DNA of 64,000 bases from Candidatus Accumulibacter meliphilus (GTDB lineage: Bacteria > Pseudomonadota > Gammaproteobacteria > Burkholderiales > Rhodocyclaceae). The stretch is from the NCBI GenBank assembly GCA_003332265.1, contig QPGA01000001.1, positions 293,719 to 357,718 of the forward strand. The letters are read 5' to 3'. This document shows, in pieces, positions 17,853 to 31,705 of this stretch (its first letter is position 1; the number at the start of each line of letters is the position of its first letter). Under the pieces are notes generated by a model. The model worked only from the letters and a program-made list of their open reading frames with translations, had not been told where the DNA came from and did no database searches. The translations under genes were made by a program, and so were the position numbers.

Positions 17853-18421
17853 TTGCTGTGCTCCTCGAGGAAGTTTTTCAACAGGTCGTGACCGCGCTCG
17901 GTCAGGATCGATTCCGGATGGAACTGAACGCCTTCGACGGCCAGACCACGGTGACGCAAGCCCATGATCTCGCCGTCATCGGTCCAGGCGGTAATCTCCA
18001 GGCAGTCCGGCAGGGAGTGGCGCTCGACGGCCAGCGAGTGGTAGCGCGTACAGGTCAGCGGGTTCGGCAGCCCGCGAAATACACCCCGATTGGTGTGCTC
18101 GACCGGCGAGACCTTGCCATGCATCAACTTGTGCGCGTGCACCACGCGACCGCCGAAAGCTTCACCGATCGCCTGGTGACCGAGGCATACGCCGAGCAAC
18201 GGAATCCTGCCGGCAAACTCGCGAATCGCCGCCAGCGAGATACCGGCTTGTGCTGGCGTGCACGGACCGGGAGAAATGACCAGTAGCGCCGGGTCGAGAC
18301 GGGCAATCTCGGGGACTGAAATGGCATCGTTTCGGAACACCCTGACCTCCTGCCCCAACTCGCCAAAATACTGGACGAGGTTGTAGGTAAAGGAATCGTA
18401 GTTGTCGATCATCAGGAGCAT
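17849..18421 (-). CDS. trpG: Anthranilate synthase component II (glutamine amidotransferase)
   Basis: 190 residues from ATG 18421 ([18 protein letters not shown]), the universal TrpG/PabA opening; the open frame extends 69 codons upstream without conserved sequence. The triad is visible: Cys in [17 protein letters not shown] and His/Glu in [10 protein letters not shown]. It supplies ammonia to TrpE. It could also serve PabB, as in many bacteria with a single amidotransferase. It lies between trpE (241-base gap) and trpD (four-base overlap). Confidence 0.95.
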   Translation of the reverse strand: MLLMIDNYDSFTYNLVQYFGELGQEVRVFRNDAISVPEIARLDPALLVISPGPCTPAQAGISLAAIREFAGRIPLLGVCLGHQAIGEAFGGRVVHAHKLMHGKVSPVEHTNRGVFRGLPNPLTCTRYHSLAVERHSLPDCLEITAWTDDGEIMGLRHRGLAVEGVQFHPESILTERGHDLLKNFLEEHSK

Positions 18422-18662
18422 CGAAGGCCTAACTTTTTGAGTGTATTGATGGTGAGCCGAAAACTGCCGTTTGATACCCGCTTTTTCTGGTGCTGGGCTG
18501 AAAAGAGCCCGACCTGTGCCGGTTGGAATTGTCGCACATCTATTTTTCCTGCGTGCCGCTGCTGCCGGCACGATTGAAGTCGGGTTGAGCGTGCTCCAGC
18601 CGCGGAACGATCCAGGTGTAAATCGCACGTTCGCGCCCTGTTGGCGCGCGCATGCGCCTTAC
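18422..18662 (-). other. Gap between trpE and trpG, containing an inverted repeat
   Basis: This 241-base gap has no convincing gene. An inverted repeat CGTGCCG / CGGCACG (18552-18558 and 18566-18572, seven-base loop) could form an RNA hairpin, but it has no following T run and no Trp-rich leader peptide was found. A second transcript start for trpG is possible. Confidence 0.4.
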
Positions 18663-20135
18663 TCACAAGCGGGTGTCGAGGCCGTGTTCGGCGAGTTCTG
18701 CGGCGCGCAGCACGGCCTGTGCCTTGTTCTGGGTTTCCTGCCATTCGGAAGCCGGGTCGGAATCGGCGACGATGCCGGCACCGGCCTGCACGTGCAGCTG
18801 GCCGTCCTTGACGATGGCGGTACGGATGGCGATGGCCAGATCCATGTCGCCGTTGAAACCCATGTGCCCGACGGCGCCGGCATAGATGCCGCGCTTGACC
18901 GGTTCCAGCTCGTCGATGATTTCCATCGCTCTGACTTTCGCCGCGCCGGAGACGGTTCCTGCCGGGAAAGTGGCCTTGAGGACATCAAAGGCGTTCAGCT
19001 CGGGACGCAGTCTGGCTTCCACATTCGAGACGATATGCATCACGTGCGAGTAGCGCTCGACGATCATGTTTTCGGTGAGCTTGATGCTGCCGACACGGGC
19101 GACGCGACCGGCGTCGTTGCGGCCGAGGTCGAGGAGCTGCACGTGTTCGGCACGTTCCTTTTCGTCGGCCAGCAACTCGTCGGCGAGGGCCTGATCTTCC
19201 GCGAAGGAAACGCCGCGCCGACGGGTGCCGGCGATCGGCCGCACGGTTACCGTGTCGCCCTCGAGGCGAACCAGGATCTCCGGCGAGGCGCCAACGACGT
19301 GGAAGTCCTCGAAGTCGAAATAGAACATGTACGGCGAGGGATTGAGCGAGCGCAGCGAGCGATACAGGGCCATCGGGCTGGCGGTGAGCGGTTTGCTCAT
19401 GCGTTGCGAGAGGACGACCTGCATGATGTCGCCTTCGGTGATATAGCGCTTGGCTTTGAGCACCGCCTTCTTGAACTGCGTTTCACCGAACATCGAGGTC
19501 GCTGGCTGCGAGGGCTGCGGCTTTTCAGCGGGAATGCGCACCGGCTCGCGCAGCTTGGCCAGCAGTTCTCGCAGTCTTGCCTGGGCCTTCTGGTAAGCGC
19601 CGGGAACGCCCGGTTCGGCGTAGACCACCAGCGTCAGCTTGCCCGAGACGTTGTCGACCACGGCGATCTCTTCGGAGAGCAGGAGGACGATGTCGGGAAT
19701 GCCGAGGTCGTCGGGCTTCTGCGAGCGCGTCAGGCGCGTCTCGATATAGCGCACGGTATCGTAGCCGAAGCAACCGACCAGGCCCCCGCAGAAGCGTGGC
19801 AGGCCGGTGGTCGGTGCGGCGCGAAAGCGCTGCATGTATTTGGCAATGAAGTCGAGCGGGTTGGTGTCGTCTTCGCGTTCGGCGATGCGATTGCCGTTGA
19901 GCACCAGTACCTGATGCGCGTTGACCACGATTCGCGTCGGACTGGCCAGGCCGATGATCGAGTAACGGCCGAAGCGCTCGCCGCCTTGCACCGATTCCAG
20001 CAGGTAGGTGTAGGGCTGATTGGCCAGCTTGAGGTAGATCGACAAGGGGGTGTCGAGATCGGCAAAAGTTTCCAGCGTCACCGGGATACGGTTGTAGCCT
20101 TCGGCGGCCAGCCGATTGAAATACGCTGCAGTCAT
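18663..20135 (-). CDS. trpE: Anthranilate synthase component I
   Basis: 490 residues from ATG 20135 (MTAAYFNRLAAEGYNRIPV). It makes anthranilate from chorismate and ammonia. The N-terminal regulatory half includes LLESVQGGERFGRYSIIG, where the Ser of LLES belongs to the tryptophan feedback site. The C-terminal chorismate-binding half has ITEGDIMQVVLSQR, PSPYMFYFD, VRPIAGTRRRG, HVMHIVSNVEARL and FPAGTVSGAAKVRAMEII. Feedback inhibition by tryptophan is expected from the conserved LLES motif. No leader attenuator could be identified upstream. Confidence 0.96.
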   Translation of the reverse strand: MTAAYFNRLAAEGYNRIPVTLETFADLDTPLSIYLKLANQPYTYLLESVQGGERFGRYSIIGLASPTRIVVNAHQVLVLNGNRIAEREDDTNPLDFIAKYMQRFRAAPTTGLPRFCGGLVGCFGYDTVRYIETRLTRSQKPDDLGIPDIVLLLSEEIAVVDNVSGKLTLVVYAEPGVPGAYQKAQARLRELLAKLREPVRIPAEKPQPSQPATSMFGETQFKKAVLKAKRYITEGDIMQVVLSQRMSKPLTASPMALYRSLRSLNPSPYMFYFDFEDFHVVGASPEILVRLEGDTVTVRPIAGTRRRGVSFAEDQALADELLADEKERAEHVQLLDLGRNDAGRVARVGSIKLTENMIVERYSHVMHIVSNVEARLRPELNAFDVLKATFPAGTVSGAAKVRAMEIIDELEPVKRGIYAGAVGHMGFNGDMDLAIAIRTAIVKDGQLHVQAGAGIVADSDPASEWQETQNKAQAVLRAAELAEHGLDTRL

Positions 20136-20303
20136 GGGAGCTCCACAAGAAAACACTGCTGGAAGAGGTGTGCACCAGGCTTGATGCACGCCGCGCGGCG
20201 GGGCAGCGGCGACGCTGCTGGCCTGCCTACCGACGCCAGGGGCGCCAGGGCCAGGCCTCTGCCCGGCTGGCAGGCGGCGAATGCAATTTGTGGTCGAGGC
20301 TGT

Positions 20304-20990
20304 TCATGCGTGACTGACGCGCTGGGCCGCTTCGGCGAGGGTCGAGACTATAGCATCGCAAGCGAGATCGCTGACCCCGTGCCCTTCGTTGTAGCCGTAG
20401 GGCACCAGAAAAACGTGGCAGCCAGCCGAGCGTCCGGCGTGAAAATCGTGCACCGAATCGCCGATCATCAACACCTCGGCGGGTGAGGCGCCGAGGCGGC
20501 CGCTGGCCCAGACCACCGGCATCGGGTCGGGTTTCGCTCGTGGCAGTACGTCACCGCTGACGACTACCTGGAAAAAACGTCTCAGACCGAGCTGTTCGAG
20601 CAGCGGCAAGGAAAAAGCTTCGGCCTTGTTGGTGATCACTCCGAGCGGTAGGCCCAGGGCCTGGAAAGCTTCAAGGCCGTCACGGACGCCCGGGAAAAGG
20701 AGCGCGTGGCGTCCGTTGGCAATGGCGTAGTGGTGCCGAAAGCGGTCCAGCGCTGCCTTGGGCGGTGGCGTCGGGTCGTCGGCGGCAAGCATGCTGCCGG
20801 CGAGAACGCGCTTGACGAGATTGGGAATGCCGCGCCCGACGTAGCTGCGAACCGCTGCCACGGCAATTTCCGGGCGACCGAGGTCGCTGAGCATGGCGTT
20901 GGCTGCGGCGTGCAGGTCGAGGACGGTATCGATCAGCGTGCCGTCCAGATCGAAGAGCACGGCGCGCACGGCGAGTGGTCCTGAGATCAT
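20304..20990 (-). CDS. gph: Phosphoglycolate phosphatase
   Basis: 228-residue HAD-superfamily hydrolase. [11 protein letters not shown] carries the nucleophile and acid/base Asp pair, GVITNK is motif II, and [16 protein letters not shown] is the metal-binding motif IV. It is placed next to rpe and trpE, the classical rpe-gph(-trpE) arrangement of proteobacteria, and overlaps rpe by ATGA. It dephosphorylates 2-phosphoglycolate formed during DNA repair or oxygenation. HAD enzymes vary in substrate, but position makes gph the best call. Confidence 0.9.
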   Translation of the reverse strand: MISGPLAVRAVLFDLDGTLIDTVLDLHAAANAMLSDLGRPEIAVAAVRSYVGRGIPNLVKRVLAGSMLAADDPTPPPKAALDRFRHHYAIANGRHALLFPGVRDGLEAFQALGLPLGVITNKAEAFSLPLLEQLGLRRFFQVVVSGDVLPRAKPDPMPVVWASGRLGASPAEVLMIGDSVHDFHAGRSAGCHVFLVPYGYNEGHGVSDLACDAIVSTLAEAAQRVSHA

Positions 20991-21676
20991 GCGGTCGCCA
21001 GTTGCGCGCGCAGCGCCGCGATGACCGTGTCGTACCGATTGGCGTCGCTGTCACTGCCAGCGCTGAAGACCGCCGAACCGGCGACGAAAGCGTCGGCGCC
21101 GGCGGCGGCAATCTCGGCAATGTTGTCCACCTTCACCCCGCCATCGACCTCGAGGCGGATGCGGCGCCCACTTTCGCGTTCGTAGGCGTCAAGGCGCGCG
21201 CGTGCGGCACGCAGCTTGGCCAGCGTCGAGGGGATGAACTGCTGTCCGCCGAAGCCCGGGTTGACGCTCATCAGCAGGACGATATCCAGCTTGTCCATGA
21301 CGTAGTCCATGACCTCCAGCGGCGTCGCCGGATTGAACACCAGCCCGGCCTGGCAGCCGCATTCACGAATCAGCGCCAGCGAGCGGTCGACATGCTCGCT
21401 GGCTTCAGGGTGAAAAGTGATGAGGTTGGCGCCAGCCTTGGCAAAGTCGGGAATGATGCGGTCGACGGGTTTGACCATCAGATGCACGTCAATGGGTGCC
21501 TTGGTCAGCGGGCGGATCGCCGCGCAGACCAGTGGGCCGATCGTCAGGTTGGGTACGTAGTGGTTGTCCATGACATCGAAGTGAATCCAGTCGGCGCCGG
21601 CGGCAAGGACGTTGACCACTTCCTCGCCAAGCCTGGCGAAATCGGCGGAAAGAATGCTGGGCGCTATGACGTTCAT
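20987..21676 (-). CDS. rpe: Ribulose-phosphate 3-epimerase
   Basis: 229 residues from ATG 21676 ([19 protein letters not shown]); a TTG two codons upstream is an alternative. TIM-barrel epimerase of the pentose phosphate and Calvin pathways, interconverting ribulose-5-P and xylulose-5-P. Visible motifs are [43 protein letters not shown]-type [15 protein letters not shown] and [10 protein letters not shown], containing the metal-binding His and Asp residues. First gene of an rpe-gph pair. Confidence 0.96.
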   Translation of the reverse strand: MNVIAPSILSADFARLGEEVVNVLAAGADWIHFDVMDNHYVPNLTIGPLVCAAIRPLTKAPIDVHLMVKPVDRIIPDFAKAGANLITFHPEASEHVDRSLALIRECGCQAGLVFNPATPLEVMDYVMDKLDIVLLMSVNPGFGGQQFIPSTLAKLRAARARLDAYERESGRRIRLEVDGGVKVDNIAEIAAAGADAFVAGSAVFSAGSDSDANRYDTVIAALRAQLATA

Positions 21677-21826
21677 GGACAAAGACCCGCGGGAAAGATG
21701 AGGTCATATTTTACCGCGAAACGGTTTCCTGCAGCCTCGCGTGCTGTTGCGCTTGCTCGCCGGGCTTGTCAGCATGCGCACTTTGGTGTGCAATGCCACT
21801 TCTGATCGTCCCAACATTGAGCAAAC

Positions 21827-22210
21827 ATGGCCGAAAGCAGGAAATACGAGGTCGCAGTCAGCGCGGTCCCGAAATATATCGCCGAGCAGTCGGATCCCGC
21901 CAACGACAGCTACGTCTTTGCCTACGCAATTACCATCGAGAACGTCGGAACCGTGGCTGCGCAATTGATTTCGCGGCACTGGATCATCACCGATGCCGCC
22001 GGCGAGGTGCAGGAGGTGCGCGGCCTCGGCGTCGTCGGCCGGCAGCCGCTGCTGCAGCCGGGCGAGAAGTTCGAATATACCAGCGGTTGTCAACTCGAAA
22101 CGCCTGTCGGCACGATGCGCGGCAGTTACCAGTTGACGGCCGTAGACGGCACGCAGTTCGACGCGGAAATCCGCGAGTTCACCCTCGCCGTGCCGCGCGT
22201 TCTGCACTGA
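21827..22210 (+). CDS. apaG: ApaG (Co2+/Mg2+ efflux-associated protein)
   Basis: 127 residues, a fibronectin-III-like single-domain protein. YVFAYAITIENVG, AQLISRHWIITDA, VRGLGVVGRQPLLQPGEKFEYTSG and GTMRGSYQL are the conserved ApaG blocks. Its biochemical role is unsettled: mutants in other bacteria affect cobalt/magnesium resistance and dinucleoside tetraphosphate levels. It stands alone on the plus strand between divergent rpe and convergent argJ; its stop (22208-22210) directly abuts the argJ stop with no gap. Confidence 0.95.
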   Translation: MAESRKYEVAVSAVPKYIAEQSDPANDSYVFAYAITIENVGTVAAQLISRHWIITDAAGEVQEVRGLGVVGRQPLLQPGEKFEYTSGCQLETPVGTMRGSYQLTAVDGTQFDAEIREFTLAVPRVLH

Positions 22211-23458
22211 TTAACTGCGGTAGTCGGCGTTGATCCGCACGTATTCGTAGGAAAGGTCGCAGGTATACACTGCGGCACGTGCGCTGCCGCGTCCCAGGTC
22301 GACGCGGACGCTGATTTCGGTCTCGCCCATGATGCGTGCACCGTCCTCTTCGCGATACGAAGCGGCACGGCCGCCTTTTTCGGCCACCAGAATCTCGCTG
22401 CCGCCACTCGCCAGCCAGACCCTGATCCGATCGACGTCGAGCGGGTCGAGCGCGTCGATTTCGGCGTAACCGATAGCGGCCAGGATGCGCCCCAGATTGG
22501 GATCGGAAGCGAAGAAAGCCGTCTTGACCAGCGGTGAATGGGCGACGGCGTAGCCGACGCGCTTGCATTCCTGGCGGTCGCGGCCACTTTCGACGGCGAC
22601 GGTGATGAATTTGCTGGCCCCTTCGCCATCGCGAATGATCGCTTGCGCCAGTTCCATGGCGACGGCGATTAGCGCTTCGCGGAGTTGCGCGTAGGCCCTT
22701 GTCGACGCGTCCGCGATTTCGATGCCGCTCTGGCCGGTGGCGATCAGGATGAAGGAGTCATTGGTCGAGGTGTCGCCGTCGACGCTGATGCAGTTGAACG
22801 ACTCGTCGGCCGCTTCGCGCAGCAGTTGCTGGAGCAGCGGCACGGCGACGCCGGCATCGGTGGCGATGAAGCCGAGCATGGTCGCCATGTTCGGCCGGAT
22901 CATGCCGGCGCCCTTGCTGATGCCGGTGATGGTGACGCGCTTGCCGTCGATCGCGAAGCGCCGCGAGGCGGCTTTGGCGACGGTGTCGGTGGTCATGATG
23001 GCGTGCGCGGCAGCATGCCAGTGGTCGGCGCGCAGGTCGGCGATACAGGCTGGCAGGCCGGCGATCAGGCGCTCGACCGGTAGCGGTTCGAGGATCACGC
23101 CGGTCGAGAAAGGCAGCACCTGGCGGTCATCGATAGCCAGCAGTTGGCCGAGGGCGGCGCAGGTTTCGGCCGCCGCCCGCAAGCCTTGCTCGCCGGTGCC
23201 GGCGTTGGCGACGCCGGTATTGATGAGCAGCGCGCGCGCGTCGCTGCCGAGTTCCAGATGGCGGCGGCAGACGTGCACCGGTGCGGCGCAAAAGCGGTTG
23301 CTGGTAAACACGCCGGCGACGCGACAGCCGGGGTCGAGAGCCAGCACGGTCAGGTCATGCCGATCAGACTTGCGGATGGCCGCCGCGGCGACGCCGAGAC
23401 GAACGCCGGCAACCGGCCAGAGCTCTGCGGCGGCGGGGGTACGATAATTGACGGGCAT
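22211..23458 (-). CDS. argJ: Bifunctional ornithine acetyltransferase / N-acetylglutamate synthase
   Basis: 415 residues. It recycles the acetyl group from N-acetylornithine to glutamate in arginine synthesis and usually also makes N-acetylglutamate from acetyl-CoA. The self-cleavage site lies in [21 protein letters not shown], where the Thr of ATMLGF becomes the N-terminus and nucleophile of the beta subunit. [18 protein letters not shown] and the C-terminal [10 protein letters not shown] are further signatures. It is monocistronic, abutting apaG end to end. Confidence 0.95.
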   Translation of the reverse strand: MPVNYRTPAAAELWPVAGVRLGVAAAAIRKSDRHDLTVLALDPGCRVAGVFTSNRFCAAPVHVCRRHLELGSDARALLINTGVANAGTGEQGLRAAAETCAALGQLLAIDDRQVLPFSTGVILEPLPVERLIAGLPACIADLRADHWHAAAHAIMTTDTVAKAASRRFAIDGKRVTITGISKGAGMIRPNMATMLGFIATDAGVAVPLLQQLLREAADESFNCISVDGDTSTNDSFILIATGQSGIEIADASTRAYAQLREALIAVAMELAQAIIRDGEGASKFITVAVESGRDRQECKRVGYAVAHSPLVKTAFFASDPNLGRILAAIGYAEIDALDPLDVDRIRVWLASGGSEILVAEKGGRAASYREEDGARIMGETEISVRVDLGRGSARAAVYTCDLSYEYVRINADYRS

Positions 23459-23587
23459 TGCAACCTCGCGAACGGGGTAGGGCAGCGGCAGTGCGGCGGC
23501 AAGCGCAGGCTACGGCTTCGGCAGCGGGGGGCCTGCGCAAGTGGCTATTCACCCCCCTGCCACGGGGTACTGTGGTGGCAGCGGCGC

Positions 23588-26302
<2,715 letters not shown>

Positions 26303-26704
26303 TCTGGGAACGGTAAAGGAAGCTGCGAAGTTAGTGTAAGGACCCCTGCCAGGCAGCGGTGGCGGTGTATTGCCATCGCCAGAAATGGCGAGCGATGGAG
26401 ATCCAGGCGGGAGCAACCGGGCTTGCCGCGCCGAAAAATCGGGCTGACAGGACCAAGGTAAGCATATGGCGTGCGGCATGGATACTACCTTCAAGACTCG
26501 CTGGACGCAATTCTGGCTGTCGTCTGGCGTCGCTCCGTTACGTCATTGGGAGGGGGGCGTCCGACGCTAGCGTTGGCGCCGGCCCCTGCTGCGTCCGCCG
26601 TGGCGCTCGATGTCGGCCCGCGGCCGAGGCAGCCGAATTGCGCTTGCCAGAAAGGAATGCCAGGTGCTTTAATTCTCCTACCGTCACCCAATGGGAGTCA
26701 CGAC
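26303..26704. other. Intergenic region between secA and the CBS-domain gene
   Basis: About 400 bases with no convincing gene. The 5' leader of secA occupies one side. A small hairpin CGCCA-GAAA-TGGCG lies inside a wider CCATCGC/GCGATGG inverted repeat near 26374-26399. No clear promoter pair was found. Confidence 0.4.
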
Positions 26705-27304
26705 ATGTCCGATAGTCACTTCAAGCCTCTACCCTGGACCCGGCTCAGGAGAGGTGTTCCGTGTTACCTGCCGAAGGCTGTCGTGGGTGCCCGGGTTGGC
26801 GCGGATTCCCCGGCACTGGCCGTGATGACCGATTTTCGTCGCTTTGCGCCGGCCACCATTGCGCGCGACGCCGCACTGGACGAGGCCAACCGGCTGATGA
26901 CGCTGTGCGGCGTGCACTATTTGCTGGTCGGCGACGAGCAGCGGCAGTTGCTCGGCATTGTCACCGAAGCCTGCACCAAGGGACACCGGCCGCTGGCGAC
27001 AGCGCATGCGATGGGAATTCGCCCTGGCGAACTGGTCGTCGGCAATGTGATGATCAACAAGCACGACGACGCCGAGGTCGTGCATCTGCGGGACCTCGAC
27101 GGGGCAAAGGTCGGTCATGTCGTGGCCACGCTCAAGCAACTGGGGGCATCCAGCTGTTTGGTTGTCGAGCACGACGAAAGCGACAACCACATCCTCTGCG
27201 GCGCCTTCTTCCTGCCTCAGATCGAGCGTCAGCTGGGCGGTGAGTCGACCACGGAAGAAGTCGCACACACTTTTTCGCAAGTGGTGAACTCGCTGGGGCG
27301 CTGA
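26705..27304 (+). CDS. Tandem CBS-domain protein
   Basis: 199 residues from ATG 26705, which has GGGAG eight bases upstream. Two CBS motifs follow an about 40-residue N-terminal arm: VMTDFRRFAPATIARDAALDEANRLMTLCGVHYLLVGD with LLGIVTE, and NVMINKHDDAEVVHLRDLDGAKVGHVV with SSCLVVEHDE. Such stand-alone pairs bind adenine nucleotides and tune a partner protein. The second motif is less canonical and its partner is not adjacent. Its neighbours are divergent secA and a downstream cation exporter 260 bases away, so no functional link is clear. Confidence 0.8.
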   Translation: MSDSHFKPLPWTRLRRGVPCYLPKAVVGARVGADSPALAVMTDFRRFAPATIARDAALDEANRLMTLCGVHYLLVGDEQRQLLGIVTEACTKGHRPLATAHAMGIRPGELVVGNVMINKHDDAEVVHLRDLDGAKVGHVVATLKQLGASSCLVVEHDESDNHILCGAFFLPQIERQLGGESTTEEVAHTFSQVVNSLGR

Positions 27305-27315
27305 GCGGGCTCAGT

Positions 27316-27340
27316 TCTCGCAGGCTCGCAGGCTCGCAGT
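27316..27340. repeat. Short direct repeat CTCGCAGG
   Basis: The octamer CTCGCAGG occurs two full times and then CTCGCAG in direct tandem just after the CBS gene stop. No function is evident. Confidence 0.5.
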
Positions 27341-27565
27341 CGACAGGGCGGGCCAGGGCTGCTCGCCGGATACTCTTTCACCGCATGGTGCCCGTCCGTG
27401 TGTTCCGGCACCCTGGTTTTGTCCACGCAGCTGACGTGGCCCTTGGCCGGATTGGCGGCAAGGCGCTGACGGTTGTTTTTCCGGGTACAGACGACCGTCA
27501 CAGACCTCCCGACTGCTCCTTTTCCTGGCGCTGGCAACAGAATATGACAAACCCATCTTTACAGA

Positions 27566-28768
27566 GTGACCCAGAGCGTGAGCAGCGCTAAGGCAAGCCC
27601 GGAAATTTCCTTCGACGACCCGGGACGGTACGCGCTGACCCAACGCTGCACGTGGATCAGCGTGGCGGTAAACGTCCTGCTGACGGCGGCGCAGGTCGTC
27701 GCCGGTATCGTCGCCAACTCGCAAGCGCTGGTCGCCGATGGCATGCATTCGCTGTCCGATCTCGTTTGTGACTTTCTGGTGCTCTTTGCCGCCCATCACA
27801 GCAAGGATCCGGCTGACGAGAGTCACCCTTACGGTCACGCGCGCATCGAGACCGCGGCATCGTTTGGCCTGGGGGCGATTCTCGCGGCCACCGGTGGCGC
27901 CATCATCTGGAGCGCCGGCGTCAAGTTGCAGGACCTGGGCAGCCTGCCGCCGGTGGCGCCGCTGGCGCTGTGGACGGCGCTTCTCGCCCTGGTCGCCAAA
28001 GAAGGCCTGTTTCGCTACATGTTGCACGTCGGTCAACGCCTGCGCTCGCCGATGCTGATCGCCAACGCCTGGCACGCGCGTTCGGACGCCGCCTCCTCGC
28101 TGGTGGTGGCGGTGGGGATCGGCGGCAATCTGATGGGCTTCGTGTTTGCCGATTCCGTGGCCGCGGTGATCGTCGGTTTCATGATCGTGCGCATGGGGGT
28201 GGTGTTTTCCTGGGAGGCGCTGCAGGAACTGATCGACACCGGGCTGTCGGTGGAGGAGGTCGCCAGTATTCGCCAGGTGATCATCGATACCCAGGGAGTG
28301 GGCAGCCTGCACGAATTGCGTACTCGGCGCATGGCGCACCGCTCGCTGGTCGATGCGCATGTCTGCGTGAGTCCGAGGATCAGCGTCTCGGAGGGGCATC
28401 GCATTGCCGAGGCGACGCGCAAGCGGGTGCTCGATAGCCACCCCACGGTTTCCGATGTGCTGGTACATGTCGATGTCGAAGACGACGAGGATCACGACGG
28501 CAAGAGCCAGCGCATGCCCGACCGCAGCGAGTTGATGGGTTTCCTGGCGCCGGTGCTGGCGACCCTGCCGAAACCGCAGCGCGTGGTCCTGCACTACCTC
28601 AATGGCCGTGTCGAAGCCGAGGTCTTTCTGCCCTGCGAGGCGCTCGCCGACGCGGCCGTGGTGAGCGCGGCGGAGCGTGAGTTCGCCGAGCGTCTGCGCG
28701 AGCATCCCTTGCTCGGCGCGCTGTCGATCAACTACCGCCAGCGCGTTTTCCCTGCCCGCCGCGGCTGA
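27566..28768 (+). CDS. Cation diffusion facilitator (CDF) family metal exporter
   Basis: 400 residues, larger than FieF/ZitB (about 300) because of a long C-terminal extension with a second cytoplasmic module. Hydrophobic helices 1-6 span about residues 25-210. The metal-site signatures are visible: ADGMHSLSDL (His-x3-Asp of helix 2) and HARSDAASSLVV (His-x3-Asp of helix 5), giving the tetrahedral site typical of Zn/Fe/Mn/Cd exporters. A His/Asp-rich segment (VDVEDDEDHDG) lies in the C-terminal domain. The start is uncertain: GTG 27566 or GTG 27578. Confidence 0.88.
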   Translation: MTQSVSSAKASPEISFDDPGRYALTQRCTWISVAVNVLLTAAQVVAGIVANSQALVADGMHSLSDLVCDFLVLFAAHHSKDPADESHPYGHARIETAASFGLGAILAATGGAIIWSAGVKLQDLGSLPPVAPLALWTALLALVAKEGLFRYMLHVGQRLRSPMLIANAWHARSDAASSLVVAVGIGGNLMGFVFADSVAAVIVGFMIVRMGVVFSWEALQELIDTGLSVEEVASIRQVIIDTQGVGSLHELRTRRMAHRSLVDAHVCVSPRISVSEGHRIAEATRKRVLDSHPTVSDVLVHVDVEDDEDHDGKSQRMPDRSELMGFLAPVLATLPKPQRVVLHYLNGRVEAEVFLPCEALADAAVVSAAEREFAERLREHPLLGALSINYRQRVFPARRG

Positions 28769-28797
28769 TTTCCGGCTGCGGGTCGCCTTGGCGTGCG

Positions 28798-28806
28798 TGC
28801 TATAAT
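28798..28806 (+). promoter_or_regulatory. Extended -10 promoter of glyA
   Basis: TGC-TATAAT is a perfect extended -10 element 32 bases before the glyA ATG. Extended -10 promoters tolerate the weak -35 seen here. Confidence 0.6.
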
Positions 28807-28838
28807 CCCCTTCTTTTTCAAGGCTTGAGAGGCGTACG

Positions 28839-30094
<1,256 letters not shown>

Positions 30095-30098
<4 letters not shown>

Positions 30099-30565
30099 AA
30101 TGCCCGTTCTGCGGCGCTGACGAAACAACCGTCGCTGATACCCGTATCAATGACGATGGTGACCTCGTCCGCCGCCGCCGGCGTTGTCTGAAATGCGACA
30201 AGCGGTTTACGACTTACGAGCGTGCCGAGTTGCGCATGCCGCAGGTGATCAAGAAGAATGGCTCGCGAGTCAATTTCGACCCCGAGAAGCTCGCCGCCAG
30301 TCTCCGCCTGGCTTTGCGCAAGAGGCCGGTCGGCACCGAGGCGGTTGAGGCGGCGATTGCCCGCATCGAAGGAAAACTGCTGGCCCTCGGCGAGCGCGAA
30401 CTGGCTTCGGAAAAAGTCGGCGAGATGGTCATGCTCGAGTTGAAGAAGCTCGACAAGGTGGCCTATGTGCGCTTTGCTTCGGTCTATCGTAATTTCGAGG
30501 ACGTCGACGAGTTCTCCAAGCTGATTCGCGAAGTTTCTCGCTCGCCACAGAAAATCGGTCGTTGA
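30095..30565 (+). CDS. nrdR: Transcriptional repressor NrdR
   Basis: 156 residues from ATG 30095 (overlapping the glyA stop). It represses ribonucleotide reductase genes in response to (d)ATP. The N-terminal zinc ribbon shows two Cys pairs (MKCPFCG and [12 protein letters not shown]) with the RRRR basic stretch between them, and residues about 50-140 form the ATP-cone domain ([20 protein letters not shown]). NrdR boxes would be expected upstream of nrd genes, which are not in this window. Confidence 0.97.
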
Positions 30566-31671
30566 TGGCGCAGGGTTTCAGCGCCGCTGATCACGAAATG
30601 ATGGCGCGGGCGCTACGCCTGGCCGAGTTGGGTCTGCAGTCCACCACTCCCAATCCGCGTGTCGGTTGCGTCATCGTCAACAATGGCCAGATCGTCGGCG
30701 AAGGCTGGCATCTGCGTGCCGGTGGCGAGCACGCCGAAGTGCATGCTCTGTGCGCCGCAGCTGAACGTGCGCGCGGAGCGACCGTCTACGTGACGCTTGA
30801 GCCCTGCAGTCATCATGGCCGCACGCCGCCGTGCACCGACGCGCTGTTGGCGGCGGGTGTGCGCCGCGTCGTTGCCGCCATGCCCGATCCCAATCCACTG
30901 GTCGCCGGACAGGGCCTGGCTGGCCTGCGCGCTGCCGGGGTACTTGCCGAGGAGGGCTTGCTGGCGACCGAAGCTCGGGAACTCAACATTGGTTTCGTCG
31001 CTCGCATGACGCGTGCGCGACCCTGGCTGCGCATGAAGGTCGCCGCCAGTCTCGACGGCAAGACCGCACTGCGCAACGGTGCCAGCCAGTGGCTGACCGG
31101 TGCGGATGCCCGTCAGGACGGGCATCGCTGGCGCGCGCGCGCCTGCGCCATGCTGACCGGCATCGGCACGGTCCGTCACGACAACCCGCAGCTCAATGTG
31201 CGTGGGCTGGAAGGGCTTCGCAGCGATTCACGGCAGCCGCTGAAAGTGGTCGTCGATAGCCGGCTTGAACTGCCGCTTGACGCCAGACTGCTACGCGGTG
31301 GTGCTGTCCTGGTCGTTGCGGCCATTGGCGATGTCGCGCGGATCGCCGCTCTCCGCCAAGTCGGTGCCGAGGTGCTGTTGCTGCCAGGGCCGGACGGGCA
31401 GGTCGATCTGCTCGCCTTGCTCACTGAACTTGCCCGCCGCGGCATCAACGAAGTGCACGCCGAGGCGGGTTTTCGCCTCAGCGGCTCGCTACTCGGCGCC
31501 GGCTTGGTCGATGAACTACTGCTCTACCTGGCCCCGTGTCTGGTCGGCGACGCGGCGCGTGGCATGTTCGATCTGCCGGCGCTGGAGTCTCTGGCCGGCA
31601 AGCGCAGACTGCTCATTCGCGACCTGCGCCTGGTCGGCCCGGACCTGCGCCTGCTGGCACGCCTTGCCTGA
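30565..31671 (+). CDS. ribD: Riboflavin biosynthesis deaminase/reductase
   Basis: 368 residues from ATG 30565, coupled to nrdR as TGATG. The bifunctional enzyme acts on 2,5-diamino-6-ribosylamino-pyrimidinone phosphate. Its N-terminal deaminase has the zinc motif HAEVHAL and EPCSHHGRTPPCTDALL, and its C-terminal reductase begins RARPWLRMKVAASLDGKTAL and uses NADPH. TPNPRVGCVIV is the RibD N-terminal signature. The other rib genes are not visible here, though they often follow it. Confidence 0.96.
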   Translation: MAQGFSAADHEMMARALRLAELGLQSTTPNPRVGCVIVNNGQIVGEGWHLRAGGEHAEVHALCAAAERARGATVYVTLEPCSHHGRTPPCTDALLAAGVRRVVAAMPDPNPLVAGQGLAGLRAAGVLAEEGLLATEARELNIGFVARMTRARPWLRMKVAASLDGKTALRNGASQWLTGADARQDGHRWRARACAMLTGIGTVRHDNPQLNVRGLEGLRSDSRQPLKVVVDSRLELPLDARLLRGGAVLVVAAIGDVARIAALRQVGAEVLLLPGPDGQVDLLALLTELARRGINEVHAEAGFRLSGSLLGAGLVDELLLYLAPCLVGDAARGMFDLPALESLAGKRRLLIRDLRLVGPDLRLLARLA

Positions 31672-31673
31672 TG

Positions 31674-31705
31674 CCCGGGAAGAGGGGGACGGTCATGACC
31701 TTTAC
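31674..31705 (-). repeat. Partial copy of the dispersed three-hairpin element
   Basis: GGGAAGAGGGGGACGGTCATGAC followed by CTTTAC matches the centre and one inverted-repeat arm of the element (compare copy at 36591-36714). It lies between convergent ribD and moeB and reaches the moeB stop codon. Confidence 0.55.

Noticed and set aside
16317-17891. 524-codon plus-strand frame opposite Uma2 and trpD
   Set aside because: Spans two genuine minus-strand genes; no domain recognised.
18552-18572. Possible trp attenuator hairpin
   Set aside because: The inverted repeat is real, but there is no T run and no Trp-codon leader peptide.
18471-20486. 671-codon open frame on the plus strand opposite trpE and gph
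   Set aside because: It is antisense to well-conserved trpE/gph; long open antisense frames are expected at this GC content and the peptide has no recognisable domain.
22126-22629. 167-codon minus-strand frame spanning the apaG/argJ junction
   Set aside because: Overlaps two well-conserved genes that end on the same base boundary; no independent evidence.
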